A DNA stretch of 64,000 nt from Thermofontimicrobium_A sp034505795 (lineage in GTDB: Bacteria > Zhuqueibacterota > Zhuqueibacteria > Thermofontimicrobiales > Thermofontimicrobiaceae): NCBI GenBank assembly GCA_034505795.1, contig JAPDQM010000002.1:1-64000 (forward strand), written 5' to 3'. The notes below the pieces were generated by a model. It was not told the DNA's origin, made no database searches, and saw nothing but the letters and a program-made list of their open reading frames with translations. A program made the translations under genes and the position numbers. This document shows positions 1 to 8,529 of the stretch, piece by piece (position 1 is the stretch's first letter; each line of letters opens with the position of its first letter).

Positions 1-1169
1 TTCAAATCCCCGCCAGTCTCACCAGGTAACTCGATGCCCGTTCGCATGCCAAATCCAAAATCGCGTACGTATTGGAAGATCAAATTTCGGTTGAGTTCCT
101 TCGCAATTTTAGCCATCCCGATATTGCTGGACTTTTGAATCACTTTGTGCAGCGTCAACCAACCGTGGCCTTTCACATCTTCAATCACCCGGTCATAAAT
201 TTTATATTTGCCATTTTCACAAAAAACCATATCATCCGGCGTTTTCAATCCCTCCTCCAGCACGGCACTCATGATGATTGGTTTGAAAGTAGAGCCGGGT
301 TCGTAGCTATCTGTGATCGCCCGATTGCGCCAACTCGTCGGGGCAAAACTCCCAGCCCGATTCGGATCGAAATCGGGTTTCACCGCCATTGCGAGAATCT
401 CGCCAGTTACAGGATTCGCAATGATCACCGTTGCGGCGTCTGCCTCAAATGTCTCCGCTACATAATCCATCTCCTCCTGAGCGATCCACTGATAGGTGTT
501 ATCAATGGTCAAAATGACATTCTTGCCTTTGACTGGCTTTTTGATCGGATAATTCAGATCCATCATCGTCTTGCCCAGAGCATCCTTTTGATAAACAGCA
601 TAGCCCTGGCTGCCTTGCAATGTTCTATTTTTGATCAACTCCACGCCGCTTAAGCCATTGAGATCGATGTCCGTGAATCCAATCAAATGTGCACCAACCC
701 GATTTTGCGGATAATAGCGTTTCGATTCCTTGATCACGCGCATGCCCGGAATTTTCACAGCCTCAATTTGATTCACAGTTTCTTCATCAACACCACGGGC
801 TAACCACAGAAAATTCCGGCGATCCTTCAATTGTTCCAAAAAATAATTTTTAGGCTTATGAAAAATTTTCGACAATTGATCAGCAGCAGTATCTCGATGG
901 GATATTTTGGTGATATCAACGCCAAGCGACCAGGTGGGACGATTAATGGCCAATGACCGAAATTTTCGATCCATGATCAGGCCGCGCTCCGGTCTTAATT
1001 CGGCCTGATGAATATATTGGTTTCTCGCTTTCTCCACGTACTTACCCCTGCTGATGATTTGAATCTGGAACAACCTCAAAAAAAGCACGATCCAGAAGAT
1101 AAAAGCCAGAACGACCAATGCCGAGATTCGCTTCAAACTACTGCCATCTATTGTCTTCCATTTATACAT
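1..1169 (-). CDS. ftsI: Penicillin-binding protein, FtsI/PBP2-type transpeptidase (3' end outside window)
   Basis: Septal peptidoglycan transpeptidase of the divisome, partial: about 389 N-terminal residues are present and the frame stays open to the window edge. A short cytoplasmic N-terminus is followed by one membrane segment (about residues 15-32), then the dimerisation domain, then the start of the transpeptidase domain with the active-site motif GSTFKP (SxxK) and SSN (SxN). The KTG motif would lie beyond the window. The ATG at 1169 is used because upstream in-frame codons run into stops. It sits 15 bases after ftsL, inside the mraZ-rsmH-ftsL-ftsI cluster, which fixes the identity as the division enzyme rather than an elongation PBP. 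Confidence 0.92.
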   Translation of the reverse strand, partial: MYKWKTIDGSSLKRISALVVLAFIFWIVLFLRLFQIQIISRGKYVEKARNQYIHQAELRPERGLIMDRKFRSLAINRPTWSLGVDITKISHRDTAADQLSKIFHKPKNYFLEQLKDRRNFLWLARGVDEETVNQIEAVKIPGMRVIKESKRYYPQNRVGAHLIGFTDIDLNGLSGVELIKNRTLQGSQGYAVYQKDALGKTMMDLNYPIKKPVKGKNVILTIDNTYQWIAQEEMDYVAETFEADAATVIIANPVTGEILAMAVKPDFDPNRAGSFAPTSWRNRAITDSYEPGSTFKPIIMSAVLEEGLKTPDDMVFCENGKYKIYDRVIEDVKGHGWLTLHKVIQKSSNIGMAKIAKELNRNLIFQYVRDFGFGMRTGIELPGETGGDL

Positions 1170-1183
1170 AGCTCATACATTCG

Positions 1184-1567
1184 TTAATCCCCACTGGCCA
1201 TTTTATCTGACGCTCCGATAGCCTTCGCCACCTCTTTGGACAGCGGCACAAACTCAAATGGCGGGAAAATCATGCCCAGTTTTTCCCGGGCAATGGTCAC
1301 AATTCGCGTCTCATTGGATAATGATAACACCTGCCCTTTTAATTTTTCGTTGGTCTGGCGCAGATAAGTGAGTTGTTTCTCCAATTGGTCAATGTCTTGA
1401 ACCATCTGGGTCACCCTTACTTTTTCCCAAACCAGCCCGACCATCAGAAAGGCAGATACCAATATCATCATCAAAACCACCATGCCATTGGTGGGCTTGC
1501 TCAATTCCTGCTGAACTTCATCCAGCTCTTTCACAAAAGATTTTCTTCGATAACGATTCTTTCTCAC
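1184..1567 (-). CDS. ftsL: Cell division protein FtsL-like
   Basis: Small bitopic protein of 127 residues. A basic N-terminus is followed by one hydrophobic segment (about residues 28-48) and a heptad-rich stretch (about 52-100) with leucines spaced for a coiled coil, as in FtsL/DivIC. Sequence similarity within this family is low, so the call rests on topology, length and position between rsmH and the septal PBP, where ftsL lies in most bacteria. Its likely role is bridging FtsB/FtsQ and the FtsW/FtsI synthase. The gap to rsmH is 8 bases, so it is cotranscribed. Confidence 0.8.
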   Translation of the reverse strand: MRKNRYRRKSFVKELDEVQQELSKPTNGMVVLMMILVSAFLMVGLVWEKVRVTQMVQDIDQLEKQLTYLRQTNEKLKGQVLSLSNETRIVTIAREKLGMIFPPFEFVPLSKEVAKAIGASDKMASGD

Positions 1568-1575
1568 CGCTTACC

Positions 1576-2508
1576 TCAAATACGCTCTGCCGCACGCAAC
1601 CGAGCACTTCGGCTGCGCGGATTGGATGCTATTTCAGCCGCCGTAGGCCGGATCACTTTTGGCGTCAGCAACCGCAGCGTGGGCTGTTGTCCACAGACGC
1701 ACCGCGGCAACTGGGGTGGGCATTGGCAAGGAGCACTCTGATGCCTGAAAAAATCTTTCACTAACCGATCTTCCAGCGAATGGTAGGCAATGATCACTAC
1801 TCGGCCACCTGATCTTAACAACTTGACGGTCTGGTCTAAAAATGCCTGCAAATTTTCGAGTTCTCGATTTACCTCCATTCGGATCGCCTGAAAAATCCTC
1901 GCCAATACTTTGATTCGCTCTTTAAAAGGAATGCGGGATTCGATCACCGCCGCCAGTTCTTTGGTCGTGCAAATCGCTTGTCGCTGACGTTGTTGCACAA
2001 TGGCTCGTGCAATGGTGCGCGCAGCCTTTTCTTCCCCATAATTTCTGAAGATTGCGGCCAACTCTGACTCCGCATACGAATTAATTACCTCGCTGGCGGT
2101 CAATGGATTTGTTGCTGCCATGCGCATATCCAGCGGTCCATCATGCAAATAACTAAAACCTCGCCCTTCGCAATCGATCTGGTGCGAGGAGACGCCCAGG
2201 TCCGCCAGTATGCCATCGACTTGCGTCACCTGGCAACTCTGCAAGATCTGCGTGATCTCCCGAAAATTGCCCTTGTGAATGATAACCCTGGATGCCTCGC
2301 CAGGCAGTCGTTGTCGTGCCTGATGGATCGCTTGCTCATCCCAATCGATGCCAACCAGTTTACCAGTAGCGGTGAGTGCCTGGAGAATCGCCTGACTGTG
2401 TCCGCCGCCGCCCAGCGTACAGTCGACATAAGTTCCCCCACGATCACTAACCAAATAAGACAACACCGCATCCAACAGCACCGGAGTATGGAAATTTTCT
2501 GGTCTCAC
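1576..2508 (-). CDS. rsmH: 16S rRNA (cytosine(1402)-N(4))-methyltransferase RsmH
   Basis: 310 residues, normal length for RsmH (MraW). The N-terminal SAM-binding loop reads DCTLGGGGHS (about residues 29-38), followed by the family blocks GILADLGVSSHQID and GPLDMRM, and near the C-terminus the HSLEDR block and a Cys-rich CxCP segment. It methylates C1402 of 16S rRNA in the decoding centre. Translation starts at GTG 2508, whose last two bases plus the next base belong to the mraZ stop region (4-base overlap GTGA), so it is translationally coupled to mraZ. Confidence 0.97.
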   Translation of the reverse strand: MRPENFHTPVLLDAVLSYLVSDRGGTYVDCTLGGGGHSQAILQALTATGKLVGIDWDEQAIHQARQRLPGEASRVIIHKGNFREITQILQSCQVTQVDGILADLGVSSHQIDCEGRGFSYLHDGPLDMRMAATNPLTASEVINSYAESELAAIFRNYGEEKAARTIARAIVQQRQRQAICTTKELAAVIESRIPFKERIKVLARIFQAIRMEVNRELENLQAFLDQTVKLLRSGGRVVIIAYHSLEDRLVKDFFRHQSAPCQCPPQLPRCVCGQQPTLRLLTPKVIRPTAAEIASNPRSRSARLRAAERI

Positions 2509-2960
2509 TGCACCACTTCCAGAGCAATTTTTTCTTCTAAATTGACACCGGATTTTTCGATATCGTCAATATATTTTTGCCGTACTTCGGGAGCCCAGAT
2601 TTCAATTCGGTTATACGCGCCGATAATCTGAACATCTTTCTGAATACCCGCGTACTCCAGAAACTTTGGCGGAATGCTGATTCGTCCTTGCTTATCCGCC
2701 ACTGCATCTGTGGATTTGGCGCCCTGGAGTGACATATAAGCACGATGATGCGGATCAGCTTCAGACAGTCGATCAATCGTCTGCAGCACTTTTTTTTCAT
2801 AGACATCCAGCGGGTAAATATAAAGACACCTATCTTTCCCTTGCGAAATGATATAGGTGCTATCCGCATTTTCTGAGGTCGCCTTGCGAAACTTTGCCGG
2901 GATATTCACCCGCCCCTTATCATCCAGGGTATAGAAATATTCTCCAATAAAAAGCGGCAT
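2505..2960 (-). CDS. mraZ: Transcriptional regulator MraZ
   Basis: 151 residues with two SpoVT-AbrB-type half-barrels, each carrying the DxxGRxxIPxKF signature (DDKGRVNIPAKF near residue 13 and DKQGRISIPPKF near residue 89). MraZ forms a ring-shaped oligomer and autoregulates the dcw cluster by binding repeated TGGG-type boxes. It is the first gene of the cluster. A near-consensus promoter and an array of such boxes lie 90-190 bases upstream (listed separately), which supports autoregulation here. The C-terminus is slightly longer and more acidic than in Escherichia coli. Confidence 0.97.
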   Translation of the reverse strand: MPLFIGEYFYTLDDKGRVNIPAKFRKATSENADSTYIISQGKDRCLYIYPLDVYEKKVLQTIDRLSEADPHHRAYMSLQGAKSTDAVADKQGRISIPPKFLEYAGIQKDVQIIGAYNRIEIWAPEVRQKYIDDIEKSGVNLEEKIALEVVQ

Positions 2961-3051
2961 CGAACATCCTTTCGAAATCAGCCAATATCATCAGCAACCG
3001 CCAGGTTAGCATGGAATCATTGGGCCAAACATCCAATTACAGGTCTAAGCT

Positions 3052-3107
3052 CCCAATTTAACTCCAATCTACCCCACTATCATGGGTTATTATCCCAATT
3101 TTACCCC
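3052..3107 (-). promoter_or_regulatory. Probable MraZ operator: phased TGGG boxes
   Basis: Read on the minus strand, G-runs of the form TGGG(A/G) or GGGG occur with their cores near 3105, 3095, 3073, 3064 (degenerate TGGAG) and 3053. The spacing is about 10, 21, 10 and 11 bases, that is, one face of the helix with one position skipped. MraZ of E. coli is known to bind TGGGN repeats with 5-base spacers. The array lies just downstream of the predicted transcription start, so binding should block early elongation or initiation. Confidence 0.7.
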
Positions 3108-3119
3108 TTTTTCACCACA

Positions 3120-3148
3120 ATTATACAATTTTTTTTTCTAATTGTCAA
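3120..3148 (-). promoter_or_regulatory. Sigma70-type promoter of the mraZ (dcw) operon
   Basis: On the minus strand, TTGACA (3143-3148) and TATAAT (3120-3125) are separated by exactly 17 bases (3126-3142) that include a run of nine A. Both hexamers match consensus fully. The predicted start of transcription is near 3113, giving a leader of about 150 bases that contains the TGGG array. The remaining gap, 3149-3402, shows no gene or clear terminator. Confidence 0.85.
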
Positions 3149-3402
3149 GTAGAAAATGCATTTATTGAAAAATTTTTTTCTAAGCAGACTATTTTTCGGC
3201 TGGTTTCTCTGTCCACCCAGCCAAAGCCTAATGAAAAAATTGTCATTGGAATTTAGCAGAACTAAATTTCAGCGGATAGCGCACATCACCCATTGAACCA
3301 GGAATCAACCAAAGTCGGTTTTAGCCAATAAAGTCGGGAAACATGAAATAGAGGATTAGCAGCGGTTTTAGCTTAAACTCGGAAAGAAATAGGTCATAGA
3401 CA

Positions 3403-3864
3403 CTAAGCCTCAAAAATCAGCCGCTCAGCTATCTGATGGGTATAGATGCGATCAGTGTCGAGGATGTGAATCACCGTCCATCCGCAAAGCACCAGCCGAT
3501 CCGCAATGAAGCGTCGATGACAACGAAAAAAGAGCTTTTCAGCACATAGAAATGCGGTTATTTTTTTCTCTGCCAGAGCGGTGAGCGAACGCAATCCATC
3601 AGCAAAAGCAGATGTTTGCAGGTAACTTTCATAGCCCCCATTCCGAAAACCACCCAGGAATTCCCCCAGCCAAACATATTCGATGCCCTGCCCCTGCAAT
3701 GCCTGCTGCAAAAAATTTCGCTCAAAGTGAGGATATTTTTTCGAGGTCGGAAAGCGGCGCACGTCGGCAATCATCTGAATCTGAAAACCAGCTAGCAGCG
3801 ACAGAAACTGGTCCATAGACCGATTCGAATGGCCGATGGAATAAATAACTCTTTCGGTTTGCAT
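3403..3864 (-). CDS. DUF488 family protein
   Basis: About 153 residues from the ATG at 3864. The frame extends to a TTG at 3894, but the family normally begins with the short strand seen here (VIYSIGHSNRS). DUF488 features are present: the N-terminal GHSNRS, the ADVRRFP block, PHFERNFLQQAL, the LGEFLGG loop, and a Cys-containing segment (FLCAEK...CHRRFIADRL) close to the family's LLCAE/CHR motif. The biochemical role of DUF488 proteins is not established. It sits 90 bases downstream of the EcsC-type gene and nothing nearby hints at a pathway. Confidence 0.85.
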   Translation of the reverse strand: MQTERVIYSIGHSNRSMDQFLSLLAGFQIQMIADVRRFPTSKKYPHFERNFLQQALQGQGIEYVWLGEFLGGFRNGGYESYLQTSAFADGLRSLTALAEKKITAFLCAEKLFFRCHRRFIADRLVLCGWTVIHILDTDRIYTHQIAERLIFEA

Positions 3865-3953
3865 TTCAAATTCGCTCACTAAATGGCGGCGCAATAGTTT
3901 AATCAGTCGATGGGATCAAATCGCTGAGTATTGGATTTTCACCTGAACTGGGT

Positions 3954-4745
3954 TCAGGCGGTAATAACCAATTCTTCGTATGCCTGTCGGATAGTTTGCT
4001 CGCCATATATTCGCTCCAGTCGGCGCATCGTGAAATGTCCCCGCGCCATAATCTGAAAATGGTCCATAAAAATGATATTGACGGTTGCCCCGCCGGCCGC
4101 TCCAATAAATGGAATCGCCATAGCAGCCACTTTATCGGAAACCACGATTCCGAAACGAGCAGCAATCATCGAAATAAGTCGAACAATCGCTGGAGCCCCT
4201 TCCTCAGCCAGCTCCCGCTGAGTCAGATACCTTGCCGCTCTGGAAATAGCTTTAGAAAGTGCGGCGCGAACTGCATAATAACCAACCTCAGTGGTATCGT
4301 CTGTTGTCGTCTCTCCCCCGAGCGCAAATACCTGCAGACAGTTGAGGATGGTTTCTGGCGAATGGATATCCTCCCCCTGGTTGCGGGCAATATCGAGAAT
4401 GGATCGCAACATAATTACCGTTGTGATTGGCAATTCGATAGCCAGCGACAGCAAACCAAACGCGCCACCCGCAGCCCCCGAAGCGGTGACCAGCATTTTA
4501 TGCAGCCGCGGCGATGAACGACTATTATCCTTCTCCCGCATGGTCAGTAGGGCGAACTTTAGCGCCTGTTCGATGGCTTTTTGAGTTGCCGCGTGCACTA
4601 TTGTGGCCCATTTCTCGGGCAACAGATCAAATCCCTTTTTTACCGGTGCCGCAAGGACATGCGTCAATTTTGCGGCAAAGCTGGAATTGGTTAATATTTT
4701 CTTAGCTTCTCTCAGGTCTGCCAGATCCGCTGCTGTGAGTTTCAT
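3954..4745 (-). CDS. EcsC family protein
   Basis: About 263 residues. The glycine/alanine-rich hydrophobic core (GAAGGAFGLLSLAIELP near residue 95) and the block RSILDIARNQGED are typical of the EcsC family (PF12787), named after a Bacillus gene linked to an ABC transporter. No transporter genes lie nearby. A second Gly/Ala-rich stretch (IPFIGAAGGATVN) near the C-terminus is also a family trait. The start chosen is the ATG at 4745, preceded by GAGG five bases upstream, rather than the TTG at 4760. Molecular function is unknown. Confidence 0.85.
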   Translation of the reverse strand: MKLTAADLADLREAKKILTNSSFAAKLTHVLAAPVKKGFDLLPEKWATIVHAATQKAIEQALKFALLTMREKDNSRSSPRLHKMLVTASGAAGGAFGLLSLAIELPITTVIMLRSILDIARNQGEDIHSPETILNCLQVFALGGETTTDDTTEVGYYAVRAALSKAISRAARYLTQRELAEEGAPAIVRLISMIAARFGIVVSDKVAAMAIPFIGAAGGATVNIIFMDHFQIMARGHFTMRRLERIYGEQTIRQAYEELVITA

Positions 4746-4799
4746 ACGTGCCTCATCCAAATCGTTCTACAAGGGAGTCCCTCATCAATCCAACAAATG

Positions 4800-7034
4800 T
4801 TACAAGTAGAACTGCGCTTCTGCCCTATTTTTCAACGTAATCCGCAAATCGTGCCTATTCGCTAAAACCTGACCAAGCGATGACCGTGGCTCGTTTTCAA
4901 TCATGGTTTCTATCGCAAATGGCTCTGGTGCAAATATGGTTAGCTGGCAGTTGATTTGGCTTGGCGTTTTGATTTCGTATTGGATCGAAAGTGTCTTATC
5001 CTGAAATTTTAGCTGATCAACGCCATAGATTTTTCCTGGTATTAGCAGCCCGTCTGGCAAGTTGGGGCAGATTTTAAATGATGTGCCAGAAATATCAGAT
5101 GTATCTTCCCGAAAACCGATCAAACTGCGGATGATATGCAATGGTAACGTGGCCCCCCAACCGTAACCTTCGGAAAAAAGCGGTTTCTCCAGCCCCCAGC
5201 ATTCCACGGCCACCCCTGGCATAGCGTCCCCTTCCTGCCACTGTCGCCGATCCCATTGCAGATATACCCGCTCGATGGTCGACCAAAGAACTCTGGCCGC
5301 CATTTCTTTGAAACCAACCCGCCAGCAGGCCTCCAGGAACATAAACAGAAACGAGGGCCACTCCAGCCACAATTGCGGATGGGTTTCGAAATACTGGAAC
5401 CATTGAGCCGCAGCTGACAGATGTTCTGTGGAATAGATCCCTGTTAGGAACGGCGCCAGATTGGTGATATCGCGCCATTCATCGCGCGCGATCCAGCGTT
5501 GCGAGCGGGTGTCAAAATCGCAAAACCAATTTTCCTGCCACATGCTCCGCGTTTTCGAGATGAATTGGTCGCGGACGTTTAGCCAGCGACTGGTGGGGCG
5601 GGCCAAGAATTCAGCAAAAAACGCCATAATTTCTGCCGATTGAGCCATGGCCGCCTGAAGATCAACAGCCCGTAAATGGGAGACAATTTCGCCGCCTGTC
5701 GCCTGGTCGATCAAAAATTTATTCGAAGCATCCTGACCGCTTTCCCAACTGCAATTGTAAACCGCCCAACCGGCGTCATCAGTGCGATGAGCTAACCACC
5801 ACTCAAAGTACTTCTCCAAGTATGGGTACAATTGTTCCAGCCACTGCCGATCCGTATTTCGCAGGAAGAGCGATTGAAAACAGAAAAAAGGGAAACACCA
5901 TGCCGGCGAAGTGCCGCATTCGCTGCCATCTGCTGAAATCATGTTGCATGAGCCGTCCTCCCGAGCGCAGGGCACCTGTGGTCCCAAGGCATCGCGAAAC
6001 AATCCCAGAATCACAGCCTTGCTCAGATCGGGGCAGGCATAGCTCAGCATCAACATATCCAATGCCGTCTCAGCCAGAACAATACGCGGTTTCTGTATCT
6101 GCATGGCATCCCAGGGAGTGGAAAAAATGCCGGCAGGAGGGCGAACGTTCATGCGTAACGTCTCCCAATCATAAACCCAGCTGCGGCGCCAATGAGCTGG
6201 CCAGTCGCCAGTTAATCTGGGACAGACCTGCCAGAACGCCCTATCCTCGCGGATTTTTTGCTCGCGCGCCTGGGGTGCATGATGCAAACTTTCTTTGGCG
6301 ATGGCGATGGTCGACTGCGCTTGTACCCCGCGGGTCAACGGACATTCTATCGTTAGCTGGCCCTGGGAAGGGATGATGATCGGAGCTCGCAAAATTGAGA
6401 TCAACCAATTTTTGTTGGTAGCAAAATGGTTCATATTTGGCGGATGCTGGCATGATTCTTCAAGCACAAGCTGGGCGGGTTCATCACTGGCCCAAAAATC
6501 AATCGCTTCAATGGAAGGTCTTATGCTAAAACAATAGCCTTCCGCAAAGCTCTGGGTCGTGCAGGCGTTTAATTGGGTGTCGAAGCGGCTGGTCAAACCA
6601 AAGTCCCATAATCCCGTGCGTCGGAAATCCTGGTACACCGAAAGTTGGAACAATAATGCGCCAGTCACGGCTTGATCTTCCAAATTTTTGATGTCGATGC
6701 AAGCTACCAACGCATTTTCTCCTACCAGGAAAAATTCCGCCTGCAGCGCCATCCCATGCCACTGCCATTGAAAACGAAACAGGTTTTTGCTATGATATGG
6801 ACAGGTCAATCGAACTCGCCGCTGCTGCCAATCCTCCTGAAACAGCAGCCGCTGCCGGTCCAATTCCATGCCGACATTCAAGCTAGCGCGATAGATGGGG
6901 GTGTGCGCGTTGGGAAATAGCCAACCAAAGCCGCATGGCGGGTTTACTCGAATCACACCGCTGCGATGCACCTTCCAGGTATGATGGGGATTGTCGAGGT
7001 AGCCGAAGGGGGTGTAATCATCTTCCGGAAACAT
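4800..7034 (-). CDS. Glycoside hydrolase of the six-hairpin (alpha/alpha)6 class, GH63/GH37-like
   Basis: 744 residues, no signal peptide, so probably cytoplasmic. The N-terminal third is beta-rich, like the supersandwich domain of GH63-type enzymes. The helical part contains NCSWESGQDASNKF (about residue 410), which resembles the GH37/GH63 stretch with the catalytic acid Asp (ESGxDxS), and FSEGYGWGATLPLHI (about 630), a likely counterpart of the catalytic-base region. Conserved Trp residues in the helical core agree. Candidate substrates are alpha-glucosides or alpha-mannosides such as trehalose or mannosylglycerate, but the sequence does not settle this. It stands alone between EcsC and Nudix genes, with no sugar transporter beside it. 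Confidence 0.7.
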   Translation of the reverse strand: MFPEDDYTPFGYLDNPHHTWKVHRSGVIRVNPPCGFGWLFPNAHTPIYRASLNVGMELDRQRLLFQEDWQQRRVRLTCPYHSKNLFRFQWQWHGMALQAEFFLVGENALVACIDIKNLEDQAVTGALLFQLSVYQDFRRTGLWDFGLTSRFDTQLNACTTQSFAEGYCFSIRPSIEAIDFWASDEPAQLVLEESCQHPPNMNHFATNKNWLISILRAPIIIPSQGQLTIECPLTRGVQAQSTIAIAKESLHHAPQAREQKIREDRAFWQVCPRLTGDWPAHWRRSWVYDWETLRMNVRPPAGIFSTPWDAMQIQKPRIVLAETALDMLMLSYACPDLSKAVILGLFRDALGPQVPCAREDGSCNMISADGSECGTSPAWCFPFFCFQSLFLRNTDRQWLEQLYPYLEKYFEWWLAHRTDDAGWAVYNCSWESGQDASNKFLIDQATGGEIVSHLRAVDLQAAMAQSAEIMAFFAEFLARPTSRWLNVRDQFISKTRSMWQENWFCDFDTRSQRWIARDEWRDITNLAPFLTGIYSTEHLSAAAQWFQYFETHPQLWLEWPSFLFMFLEACWRVGFKEMAARVLWSTIERVYLQWDRRQWQEGDAMPGVAVECWGLEKPLFSEGYGWGATLPLHIIRSLIGFREDTSDISGTSFKICPNLPDGLLIPGKIYGVDQLKFQDKTLSIQYEIKTPSQINCQLTIFAPEPFAIETMIENEPRSSLGQVLANRHDLRITLKNRAEAQFYL

Positions 7035-7157
7035 GCTGCTTGCCTTAACCTATTGAGTAAAATGACCGAGGATGGCAAAGATCAGAAAAGGAAGTTGCTG
7101 ATGTCGGATAGTTCCAACCCCAACTTATGTAGAAATTCATCCTGAAGCGATCACGAA

Positions 7158-7580
7158 TCAGGCAAATGCTTTGAGAATTACCTTGCGAGTGACCTCGGGA
7201 ATTTCCAGTTGCTCCAATTCTGCCAGCGAAAACCAGTCCGCGTCGGTAACATCCGATTGGGGTGTGAGGTCGCCCGCTTTGTATCTGGCAAAGTAGTCGA
7301 TCAACACATAGTGGTATTTCACTTTGCCATCGGAATCCTTCAAAATCAGGTCGACTACGGACATTACATCTTCGGGTTCGACGTTCAGGTTGCATTCCTC
7401 GTAAACTTCACGCACGGCAGCATCACGCACCCGCTCGCCCAATTGTACCATACCACCGGGAAGCGACCAGAGGCCTTTGCCAGGCTCATTGCCGCGTTTG
7501 ACCAGCAAGATTTTTTGGTCTGCATTTAATACCACCACTCCCACGCCAACCAGCGGCGCGGATGGATAAAGCCGTGACAT
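7158..7580 (-). CDS. Nudix hydrolase
   Basis: 140 residues. The Nudix box is complete: GG(x)5-E-(x)7-REVYEEC, starting at about residue 41, with the EExxE-type glutamates that bind Mg. Length and the following VVDLILKDSDGKVKYHYVLIDYF segment fit ADP-ribose pyrophosphatase or MutT/NudF-like enzymes, but the substrate cannot be read from sequence. The ATG is preceded by GGAGA seven bases upstream. It lies 17 bases downstream of the Crp/Fnr-type regulator and is probably cotranscribed with it. Confidence 0.9.
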   Translation of the reverse strand: MSRLYPSAPLVGVGVVVLNADQKILLVKRGNEPGKGLWSLPGGMVQLGERVRDAAVREVYEECNLNVEPEDVMSVVDLILKDSDGKVKYHYVLIDYFARYKAGDLTPQSDVTDADWFSLAELEQLEIPEVTRKVILKAFA

Positions 7581-7597
7581 ACTCTCTCCACTATTAC

Positions 7598-8275
7598 CTA
7601 AAGATACTTTTTCTTGAAACGCTGGAAATCGGGAATAACGATACGGCGACCGTTACGAATTATCAGTTTGTCGTCCTCAAGACAGCGAAACACTCTGGAA
7701 ATTGTCTCGCGCGAGGTCCCGGCCATGTTGGCCAAATCTTGTTGCAAAGGAATTTTCGGAATCACCACCTCGCCTTTTTTAATACGCCCGCTATCTTCAG
7801 CCAGCATCACTAGCGCCGAAGCCACCCGCCCCATGGCATCCTGCAGCGAGAGGCTTTTGATCTGAGTGTCGCTTTTTCGAATGCGCGCCGCCAGTTCTTT
7901 GAGCAGGCTAATGGAGATTTGGGGATACTGTTCCAGCAGCGCCATAAAATCTCCCCGGCGCAGCAGTAGAATTTCGGTATTTTCGATGGCGGTCACACTC
8001 GCCGATCGGGCTTTGCCATCGAGCAACGACAATTCACCGAAGAAGTCACCCTTTTGAAGGATGGTTAAAATCACTTCCCGGCCATCATCGCTCATGCGTG
8101 ACACTTTTACACGTCCTTCCTGAATGATGAACAGCGTGTTGCCACTCTCCTCCTCAATCAGGATAATGCGGTCTTTTTCATAATGCTTGGTCACACAGAG
8201 CTTTCTGATTTTTTCCAGCTCTCCATCATCCAGCAATGAAAAAATGGGCACCTTTTTCAGCAGGTTAATATCCAT
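7598..8275 (-). CDS. Crp/Fnr family transcriptional regulator
   Basis: 225 residues. An N-terminal cyclic-nucleotide-binding-type beta-roll (about 10-125, with the GDFFGELSLLDGKARSASV loop) is followed by a long dimer helix and a C-terminal winged helix (LANMAGTSRETISRVF recognition region, about 175-195). The loop GELSLLDGxxRSASV resembles the cAMP-binding PBC (GEL...RSA), so a nucleotide ligand is plausible. There is no N-terminal Cys cluster of the Fnr type. The start at 8275 is preceded by GGAGG at a spacing of six to seven bases. The frame extends upstream to 8317 without an SD. Target genes are unknown. Confidence 0.92.
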   Translation of the reverse strand: MDINLLKKVPIFSLLDDGELEKIRKLCVTKHYEKDRIILIEEESGNTLFIIQEGRVKVSRMSDDGREVILTILQKGDFFGELSLLDGKARSASVTAIENTEILLLRRGDFMALLEQYPQISISLLKELAARIRKSDTQIKSLSLQDAMGRVASALVMLAEDSGRIKKGEVVIPKIPLQQDLANMAGTSRETISRVFRCLEDDKLIIRNGRRIVIPDFQRFKKKYL

Positions 8276-8377
8276 GCGACCTCCAGTCATTGCTTTCATT
8301 GACGAATCATCCCCCAAGGTTGTTGTTAATCGTGCTCTGCAAACCGCAAAAGAAAATTTAAAAACCGCGGTTGCTCA

Positions 8378-8401
8378 GAACAGCCACCCCTCTGGCTGTT
8401 C
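8378..8401. repeat. Perfect 9-bp inverted repeat
   Basis: GAACAGCCA and its reverse complement flank a 6-base loop, in the 254-base gap between plsC and the Crp-type gene. On the minus strand it is followed by a short palindrome (AACCGCGGTT) and a T-rich run around 8350-8365. The pair could form an attenuator or terminator for plsC, or be a regulator site. There is no direct U-tract after the hairpin, so it is not called a terminator. Confidence 0.45.
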
Positions 8402-8529
8402 AGTTGCCCAATACCCGCAGTCCTGTACTGTCGCGGAGACTTGCTTCGTGAGCACGCTGATGCTTGAAACCGCTGCGATGAACCAATCGAAAGTTCTATT
8501 GGTTGTCTTTCAGAACGGCCGAAATCGGC

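Noticed and set aside
72..653. Long plus-strand frame opposite ftsI
   Set aside because: It is the antisense of a clearly coding PBP gene with intact active-site motifs; no SD and an atypical protein sequence.
3899..4165. 88-residue minus-strand frame within the EcsC gene end
   Set aside because: It is out of frame with the recognisable EcsC protein, with no SD; a shadow frame.
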